Assembly (NCBI GenBank): GCA_900545125.1
Contig: UQXS01000111.1
Location: 1 to 7,896 of the forward strand
DNA from: an uncultured Ruminococcus sp.
GTDB taxonomy: Bacteria; Bacillota; Clostridia; Oscillospirales; Ruminococcaceae
DNA length: 7,896 nucleotides
Direction of reading: 5' to 3'
Part shown: positions 1 to 4,454 of the stretch, in pieces
How the letters are laid out: every line of letters starts with the position of its first letter
Numbering within the stretch: the stretch's first letter is position 1
Notes under the pieces: generated by a model
The model's database searches: none
Seen by the model: the letters and a program-made list of their open reading frames with translations, nothing else
Told to the model about the DNA's origin: nothing
Program-made: the position numbers and the translations under genes

Positions 1-150
1 GTCATCCTTCCATCCGCTTTTATTTTATGTCATTTGTTTGGCGGCGGAGCAGTCTGGAATGCGTTCTGGATCACGGAGTTTGCGGCAGCAGTTGTGGCTG
101 AGATCGTGTATCGGGGAACGATTAAGCGGACCATGCCAAAACCACGATAA
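1..150 (+). CDS. C-terminal end of a MATE-family multidrug efflux transporter (partial)
   Basis: Frame 1 is open from the first base to a TAA at 148-150 and gives 49 residues of a protein that begins outside the window. It starts VILPSAFILCHLFGGGAVWN and continues with an ITEFAAAVVAEIVYRG segment and a basic tail, KRTMPKPR. A hydrophobic helix, a Gly-Gly/Val-Trp turn, a second helix and a short basic cytoplasmic tail match the usual end of MATE (NorM/DinF-like) cation/drug antiporters, where a 'GVWxAFxxTE' stretch precedes the last helix. The call rests on this pattern alone. Another polytopic transporter is possible. It lies upstream of and in the same orientation as rplM, which has its own promoter. 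No convincing terminator lies between them. Confidence 0.55.
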   Translation, partial: VILPSAFILCHLFGGGAVWNAFWITEFAAAVVAEIVYRGTIKRTMPKPR

Positions 151-198
151 AATATAGGTTTTTCGGCAAAATTTAATCGAAATTTTAAAGAAAAATGG

Positions 199-227
199 TT
201 GACACACCCGACCATGTATAATATAAT
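199..227 (+). promoter_or_regulatory. Consensus sigma-A promoter of rplM
   Basis: A perfect -35 box TTGACA (199-204) and a perfect -10 box TATAAT (222-227) are separated by exactly 17 bp. A second, overlapping TATAAT at 217-222 would give only a 12-bp spacer and is less likely to be used. The predicted start of transcription is near 234, giving a leader of about 98 nt before the L13 start codon. Such a strong housekeeping promoter suits a ribosomal protein gene. Confidence 0.85.
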
Positions 228-248
228 GTATAACTGTGACATCGGTTG

Positions 249-284
249 AAAATGCTGTAGCCAAAGCCCCGGAGACAGTATTTT
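249..284 (+). ncRNA. Leader hairpin of the rplM mRNA (possible L13 leader)
   Basis: Bases 249-258 (AAAATGCTGT) pair with 275-284 (ACAGTATTTT) to give a 10-bp stem with one G-U pair and a 16-nt loop (259-274). It lies in the 5' untranslated region between the promoter and the ribosome binding site of L13. Low-GC Gram-positive bacteria carry a structured L13 leader (an Rfam family) at this place, thought to serve autoregulation by the ribosomal protein. The stem is directly visible. Membership in that family is inferred from position only. Confidence 0.5.
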
Positions 285-331
285 ACGATAAAGGAACATT
301 GATTGATTTAGTACAAACAGGAGGTCAACCC

Positions 332-1081
332 ATGAAGAGCTTTATGGCTAGTCCAGCAACAATTGAGAGAAAATGGTACGTAGTTGACGCTACAGGATAT
401 ACATTAGTTCGTCTGACATCAGAAGTAGCAAAGATCTTAAGAGGAAAGAACAAACCGATCTACACTCCGCACATCGACTGCGGCGATTACGTGATCGTAA
501 CAAACGCTTCCAAGATCAAAGTTACAGGTAAGAAGTTAGACCAGAAGATCTACTACAGCCACTCCGACTATGTAGGCGGAATGAAAGAGACAACTTTAAG
601 AGAAATGCTCGAGAAGAAGCCGGAGAAGGTTATCGAGTTAGCAGTTAAGGGAATGCTCCCGAAGGGACCTTTAGGAAGAAGCATGATCACAAAACTTCAC
701 GTTTACGCTGGCCCGGATCACGAGCAGGCAGCACAGAAGCCGGAAGTTTTACCGCTGAAAATGTTGTTTCGACCATCGGTTCACAGGGAATGGGAGGATT
801 CGGCGGCTTTGGCGGCAGAAACCCCGGAGATGATTTCCCTGAAATGCCCGACGGATTTGATCCCGGTCAGATGCAGCCGCCTACAGGCGACGACGGCAGA
901 CCGGAAATGCCTGAGGGTTTTGATCCGGAACAAATGCCTGAAAGACCTGACAAAAAGAATGGTTACGGACGAAACGGCAGTTCAGAGTCCGATATTAATT
1001 AAGACATCTTCATTTTCATATAAACCACCCTTAAAAGGACAGCGGCATCGGAATTTTCTTCCGGTGCCGCTGTTCTTTTAG
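332..1081 (+). CDS. rplM: 50S ribosomal protein L13 with its 3' end replaced (chimeric open frame)
   Basis: The ATG at 332 follows a strong AGGAGGT (319-325) at 6 nt. Residues 1-140 are a near-complete L13, a large-subunit assembly protein that binds 23S rRNA. Visible family stretches are MKSFMASPATIERKWYVVDA, RGKNKPIYTPHID, GDYVIV, SDYVGGMKETTL, AVKGMLPKGPLGRSM, KLHVYAGPDH and AAQKPEVL. Clostridial L13 proteins are usually about 142-145 residues, so only the last few residues and the stop codon are missing. From about codon 141 (base ~752) the frame enters unrelated DNA and stays open to TAG at 1079-1081, which would make a 249-residue fusion whose tail is out of frame with the gene it overruns. 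The almost invariant Gly of TLGRL is Val26 here. rpsI (S9), the usual next gene in Firmicutes, is absent. Leucine is mostly TTA (7 of 12), unlike the all-CTT tuf fragment at the other end. Identity of residues 1-140 is certain. Whether the fusion exists in a cell is doubtful. Confidence 0.9.
   Translation: MKSFMASPATIERKWYVVDATGYTLVRLTSEVAKILRGKNKPIYTPHIDCGDYVIVTNASKIKVTGKKLDQKIYYSHSDYVGGMKETTLREMLEKKPEKVIELAVKGMLPKGPLGRSMITKLHVYAGPDHEQAAQKPEVLPLKMLFRPSVHREWEDSAALAAETPEMISLKCPTDLIPVRCSRLQATTADRKCLRVLIRNKCLKDLTKRMVTDETAVQSPILIKTSSFSYKPPLKGQRHRNFLPVPLFF
763..1002 (+). pseudogene. 3' remnant of a Gly/Met/Pro-rich secreted-type protein
   Basis: This frame differs from that of L13 and ends with TAA at 1000-1002. 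It reads VVSTIGSQGMGGFGGFGG and then two copies of an E-M-P-(D/E)-G-F-D-P-(G/E)-Q-M unit, followed by an ERPDKKNGYG tail. Low-complexity tails of this kind occur, to my knowledge, at the end of ruminococcal secreted proteins such as CotH-like proteins. That link is from memory and is weak. An internal ATG at 790 lacks a good ribosome binding site, and coding character continues upstream of it to the junction. I therefore read it as the end of a longer gene whose 5' part was lost where the L13 sequence begins. The start given is arbitrary. The true junction is about 745-765. Confidence 0.5.
1033..1079. terminator. Bidirectional rho-independent terminator
   Basis: A 17-bp stem (1037-1053 with 1059-1075, two G-U pairs) has a 5-nt TTTTC loop and is flanked by AAAA (1033-1036) and TTTT (1076-1079). 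It can therefore end transcription from both sides: the remnant gene stopping at 1002 on the + strand, and the kinase on the - strand, whose TAA complement occupies 1078-1080. It belongs to the right-hand (Ruminococcus-like) side of the junction. Confidence 0.9.
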
Positions 1082-3342
1082 TTAAGTGAAAATTTTCTTA
1101 CGTTGTCGTCCTGATCCATTGAATAAAGATTTGAATTGACAACTACCGGAAATCCTATGTAGCCAAGATGCGGATAAATTACTCCGGAATTGTTCTGTAA
1201 ATCTATGACCAGAAGATGATCGTTTTCGTCGACACAGTAAATCATATTGCCGTATACATTCGTGCATTTTGTGTAGCCGTCTCTGATAAGCTTGTTGTCT
1301 GAACCGTCAAGATTCATGGAATACAGCCACCTGTCGTCACGGTTTGAGGAATAGTATATCCTGCCGCCCGATATGCACAGATCTGAAACTGAACTCATCA
1401 TGGATGTATGACCGCTGCCGTCTACATTCATGACGTCAAGCGAATAGTTGTTGTTGTAGTTTACAAAGAAGATCTTTCCGTCTGCAACGTTCATATACCA
1501 GCAGTGCGCTTGTAACAGTCTGGTATAACCGGAACCGTCTGGTTTCATACGGCATATATAGTTGCCTGCAGCAGGATTGTCAGGGTCGGTCATTTCTGAA
1601 AAATACAGCCAGCCGTCATAATATGTAAGCTCGTAGCAGTATGCAGAATGCAGGATATTAAAGCCGCTGCCGTCCTTTTTGATGCTGCAAATATAGTTTC
1701 CGCTGCTCCAGTTGCAGAAAATCAAACTGTCTCCGACGGGATTGATATAGCTTGCTCTGGTGTTATAAATGGCTTTTGTTTCACCGTTTGATTCGGAATA
1801 GATACATCCGGCTTCTGTTGAGTAGTACAGCGTGTTTCCGTCTGATGTCACATAGCCTCCATTGATAATATTGGCAGATGCTGCATCGTTTGCATTTGAA
1901 GGTATCGGTATTTCCGGAGTTTCAGCAGCCTGCGTAGTAGTTTCGGCAGGCTTTGTCGTTGCTGCTGTAGCAGCTGCTGTCGTTGCTGCCGTAGTTGTTT
2001 CTGTTGCTTTTTCCGTGGCGGCAGCAGTGGGATCTTCCGTTTCTTCGGGGACATCCGGCTCTGTTATTTCCTCTGAGGCTGTAGTTTCAGGAGAAACAAC
2101 AACCGGATCATCGTCGCCGGAAGAATCATCTTTTTGCTGGCAGACAAGGAATATCACCAATATTGCCAGTATCACTACCAGTATGAAAATACCGGAGGCA
2201 AGCAGGATCTTTGGTATAGCCGAGTTATCATTCACTCGTTCTACAGGCTGATAGCCTGACGGATAATTTGGCGGCTGATTGACAGGCTGCTGCGGATATC
2301 CGCCGTAATTGTTGACGGGCTGCTGAACAGGCTGTTGGGAATATCCTCCGTAGCCTGCAGGTGAGACGGGGGGATAAACTCCTGCCGCAGCTGCCTGAAC
2401 AGGCGAGGGGGGAGGAGAACTTATCACCGGACTGCCGTCATGTATTGCCATGAGATCACGGAGCATATTTGTTATATTCTGGTATCGGTCAGCCGGATCG
2501 AAAGCACAGGCTTTCAGAATGACCTTTGCAAACGGTACGGAGGCGTTTTTAGGTCTTGGAAGATTTTCGCCTTTCATACGTCTTTCTATGGCTTCTTCCG
2601 GCAGATACATATCGCCGAACGGAAACTGATAATTGTTCATCATGCAGTAAAGAGAAATACCAAAAGAATAGATATCAGCCTGCTTGGTGTAGCCGTCGCT
2701 TCCGTAGCGTGCATAGTAGACTTCCGGCGCAATATAGCCCTCAGTACCGGCAAATGAACGTGTTGATACTGATTTTTTTGAGATGTTGAAATCGCCGAGC
2801 TTGTATACTCCGCTGCTCGATACAAAGAAATTTCCGGGTTTGATGTCACGGTGGATAACTCCCAGTTCGTGGGCAGCTTTGATTCCGTTTCCTATATCTA
2901 TGGCGAGTTTCAGGACGTTTTTTTCCGAAACATCGAAAGTCCGGTTCTTCATTATTTTCTGGAGACAGGTCAGACATTCCATACGTATCATGATATAGTA
3001 GCCAATCTGTTTATTATCCACTATAAGGGGTTTTATGCTCTCGTCCTCATAAAGCACGATATTAGGCGATGAACGCAGCTTGTACATGATAGTGGTTTCG
3101 TTTTCAGCTTCACGCCGTTTTCTTTCAAGATATTCCATGCGGCGTGCTTCGTCAACGTATACGGATTCGTCGGCGATGATCGGTTCGACTTTCAGAGCGG
3201 AAACATCAGTGCGGTTTTCTCTTTTGGCTTCTATCCGATAAACAACGGCTGAACCGCCTATGCCCAGTTCTCCTTTTATGTACCAGTTATCCCATAGGGG
3301 CTGTTTTATCTGATTTTTGATTATTTCATGAATATCGCTCAT
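1078..3342 (-). CDS. Transmembrane Ser/Thr protein kinase with extracytoplasmic DUF5050-like sensor domain
   Basis: A 754-residue receptor-type kinase. The cytoplasmic Hanks-type domain covers residues ~20-300. It has a glycine loop GIGGSAVVY (27-35), ATP lysine K51 (ALKVEP), a likely helix-C glutamate near E82, the catalytic HRDIKPGN (H164, D166, K168, N171), APE (205-207), D223 in DIYSFG, and R286. The metal-binding DFG is DFN (184-186). A Pro/Gln/Gly/Tyr-rich linker (~305-372) leads to one membrane helix (~376-401), then a Thr/Ala/Glu-rich stalk (~410-485) and a ~265-residue outer domain. That domain has repeated strands ending in D-G-S-G/D (557, 602, 641, 679), like DUF5050/propeller repeats. 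It has no PASTA repeats, so it is not a PrkC-type muropeptide sensor. PknD of Mycobacterium is an analogous layout. The start is supported by AAGGTG (complement of 3348-3353) 5 nt upstream. It is divergent to a PP2C phosphatase, its probable antagonist. The ligand and substrates are unknown. Confidence 0.93.
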   Translation of the reverse strand: MSDIHEIIKNQIKQPLWDNWYIKGELGIGGSAVVYRIEAKRENRTDVSALKVEPIIADESVYVDEARRMEYLERKRREAENETTIMYKLRSSPNIVLYEDESIKPLIVDNKQIGYYIMIRMECLTCLQKIMKNRTFDVSEKNVLKLAIDIGNGIKAAHELGVIHRDIKPGNFFVSSSGVYKLGDFNISKKSVSTRSFAGTEGYIAPEVYYARYGSDGYTKQADIYSFGISLYCMMNNYQFPFGDMYLPEEAIERRMKGENLPRPKNASVPFAKVILKACAFDPADRYQNITNMLRDLMAIHDGSPVISSPPPSPVQAAAAGVYPPVSPAGYGGYSQQPVQQPVNNYGGYPQQPVNQPPNYPSGYQPVERVNDNSAIPKILLASGIFILVVILAILVIFLVCQQKDDSSGDDDPVVVSPETTASEEITEPDVPEETEDPTAAATEKATETTTAATTAAATAATTKPAETTTQAAETPEIPIPSNANDAASANIINGGYVTSDGNTLYYSTEAGCIYSESNGETKAIYNTRASYINPVGDSLIFCNWSSGNYICSIKKDGSGFNILHSAYCYELTYYDGWLYFSEMTDPDNPAAGNYICRMKPDGSGYTRLLQAHCWYMNVADGKIFFVNYNNNYSLDVMNVDGSGHTSMMSSVSDLCISGGRIYYSSNRDDRWLYSMNLDGSDNKLIRDGYTKCTNVYGNMIYCVDENDHLLVIDLQNNSGVIYPHLGYIGFPVVVNSNLYSMDQDDNVRKFSLN

Positions 3343-3375
3343 ATCAGCACCTTGTTTCTTGTTAATGATTAATTA

Positions 3376-3404
3376 ATTATAACATATTAACGCAAATAAA
3401 TCAA
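3376..3404 (-). promoter_or_regulatory. Promoter of the Ser/Thr kinase gene
   Basis: On the - strand, TTGATT (complement of 3399-3404) and TATAAT (complement of 3376-3381) are 17 bp apart. A TG one base before the -10 makes it an extended -10 (TGTTATAAT). It would start transcription near 3369, leaving a leader of about 27 nt with AAGGTG as ribosome binding site. The 12-mer ATGTTATAATTA found here recurs exactly at the promoter of the LRR-dockerin gene. Confidence 0.75.
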
Positions 3405-3424
3405 GTATTTTGCATGGCTTTTTC

Positions 3425-3454
3425 TTGATTATAACGGTGCAGATATGATATAAT
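3425..3454 (+). promoter_or_regulatory. Promoter of the PP2C phosphatase gene
   Basis: TTGATT (3425-3430) and TATAAT (3449-3454) are 18 bp apart, with an extended -10 TG at 3446-3447. A second TATAAT overlaps at 3454-3459. The -35 hexamer is identical to that of the divergent kinase promoter, and only 20 bp separate the two -35 boxes. The ribosome binding site GGAGG (3473-3477) follows 5 nt before the ATG. Confidence 0.75.
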
Positions 3455-3482
3455 ATAATAAATAATGTAAACGGAGGGGAAT

Positions 3483-4292
3483 ATGAGAAAATTAAATAAA
3501 TTAAAAATACACCCGGTTTTTGTGAGCATAGCTTCAAATAAGGGCAGGGTAAGATATGTCAATGAGGATAATTTTTACGCCGATATTCTTGGAATACGTG
3601 AGGTATCCGAACTTTGCGGTCACAAGGTACTGAACCATTCCGACCGCTATGTTTTCGGTGTCTGCGACGGTATGGGCGGAGAGCAGTTCGGGGATGCTGC
3701 TTCTGAGATCGCCGTCCGTACAATGGGAGAATTTTCGGATAGAATAAAACAATCAGAACTGAAAGATCTGCATAATGCGGTAAATGAGTATGCCCGTGAA
3801 GCAAATCGCAGGATATGCCGCATGGCATGGGAACGCAGTGCGGATATGAGCGGAAGTACATTCGTTATGGCTTGCGTCAGGGAGGATATGGTATATCCGT
3901 TCAGCACAGGCGACAGCCGCATATATTACCGGAGCGGCAGTGACCTGCGGCAGATATCCGAAGATCAGACAGTGGCTGCAAAAAAACTGCGGGACAATAT
4001 CTACAGTGAAGAGGAGGCAAGGCTTAGTCCGGATTCCCACAAGATAACTGCTTTTCTGGGCGTGGACAGCGAAAATATAGGACTGAAAGCTCTTGCCTGC
4101 GAACAGCTTGATCTGAGCAGGGGAGAGGTTCTGCTGTGCAGCGACGGTTTGACGGATATGTGTACCGATAAAGAAATTCTCTGGATGATGCAGAAATACG
4201 GCGACGAGTTTGCAGCTCAGCGTCTTGTGGAACTTGCTCTTAAAAACGGTGGAGAAGATAATATTACCTGTATAATTATCAGAAAAGTATGA
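3483..4292 (+). CDS. PP2C-family (PPM) serine/threonine protein phosphatase
   Basis: The 269-residue product is a stand-alone PP2C catalytic domain of usual bacterial length (Stp/PrpC type), with no signal peptide or membrane helix, so it is cytosolic. It hydrolyses phospho-Ser/Thr using two metal ions. Visible motifs in order are NED (27-29), CDGMGG (61-66, metal-binding D62), a small-residue SGST (123-126), TGDSR (142-146), SEDQT (159-163), LLCSDGLTD (217-225, metal-binding D221) and GGEDNIT (256-262, D259). These keep the Asp residues expected for activity. The start at 3483 follows GGAGGGGA (3473-3480). Divergent transcription from near-matching promoters next to the receptor kinase indicates a kinase/phosphatase pair acting on the same proteins, probably including the kinase's own phosphorylated loop. 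In many Firmicutes the two genes are co-directional and overlapping, so the divergent layout is less usual. The catalytic call is firm. The pairing is inferred from position. Confidence 0.94.
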   Translation: MRKLNKLKIHPVFVSIASNKGRVRYVNEDNFYADILGIREVSELCGHKVLNHSDRYVFGVCDGMGGEQFGDAASEIAVRTMGEFSDRIKQSELKDLHNAVNEYAREANRRICRMAWERSADMSGSTFVMACVREDMVYPFSTGDSRIYYRSGSDLRQISEDQTVAAKKLRDNIYSEEEARLSPDSHKITAFLGVDSENIGLKALACEQLDLSRGEVLLCSDGLTDMCTDKEILWMMQKYGDEFAAQRLVELALKNGGEDNITCIIIRKV

Positions 4293-4308
4293 AAATTAAT
4301 ATACATTC

Positions 4309-4328
4309 AGATAACTCGGTTATTTTTT
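4309..4328 (+). terminator. Weak possible terminator after the PP2C gene
   Basis: ATAAC (4311-4315) pairs with GTTAT (4319-4323) across a 3-nt TCG loop and runs directly into six T (4323-4328). Outer A-T and G-T pairs may extend the stem slightly. The stem is short and AT-rich, so termination may be partial and some reading through into the next gene is possible. Confidence 0.4.
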
Positions 4329-4340
4329 GTGAAAATTATC

Positions 4341-4363
4341 AAAAAAAAAAAAAAAAAAAAAAA
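4341..4363. repeat. Homopolymer run of 23 A
   Basis: Twenty-three consecutive A are followed by G, five A and G. The tract lies in the 162-base spacer between the phosphatase and the LRR-dockerin gene. Its A-rich end (4369) is 28 bp from the -35 box. Such a run can slip in replication and is error-prone in sequencing, so its true length is uncertain. It could act as a bent or UP-like element on the promoter downstream. Confidence 0.9.
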
Positions 4364-4396
4364 GAAAAAGTTAAAATATGCTGTTGAGTATTATCA

Positions 4397-4425
4397 TTGA
4401 CCGTTTTTATCAAAAATGTTATAAT
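4397..4425 (+). promoter_or_regulatory. Promoter of the LRR-dockerin gene
   Basis: TTGACC (4397-4402) and TATAAT (4420-4425) are 17 bp apart, with an extended -10 TG at 4417-4418. The predicted start of transcription is about 4431-4433, giving a very short leader with AGGAGG (4442-4447) 7 nt before the ATG. Confidence 0.8.
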
Positions 4426-4440
4426 TATGATAACATTTTT
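4412..4440. promoter_or_regulatory. Operator-like perfect inverted repeat over the -10 box
   Basis: AAAAATGTTAT (4412-4422) is mirrored exactly by ATAACATTTTT (4430-4440) around a 7-base centre. The repeat covers the extended -10 and the expected transcription start, and ends 1 base before the ribosome binding site. Only the right arm would be transcribed, so it cannot form a full hairpin in mRNA made from this promoter. This favours a binding site for a dimeric repressor. The regulator is unknown. Confidence 0.55.
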
Positions 4441-4454
4441 TAGGAGGTTTAACA

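Noticed and set aside
168..186. AAAATTT/AAATTTT inverted repeat as a terminator of the exporter gene
   Set aside because: The arms are only A and T, with no GC stem and no T tail of note, so it is too weak to call.
25..299. Two - strand open frames of 79 and 89 codons at the left end
   Set aside because: They oppose the MATE tail and cross the consensus rplM promoter and leader. No coding features are visible.
1862..2251. 129-codon + strand open frame rich in Ala/Val/Ser
   Set aside because: It is the complement of the Thr/Ala/Pro-rich stalk and membrane part of the kinase. Repetitive GC-type codons keep the opposite strand open. There is no ribosome binding site or family resemblance.
3559..4040. 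Several - strand open frames of 72-100 codons
   Set aside because: They are antisense to the PP2C gene, whose catalytic motifs are intact in frame. None has a supported start.
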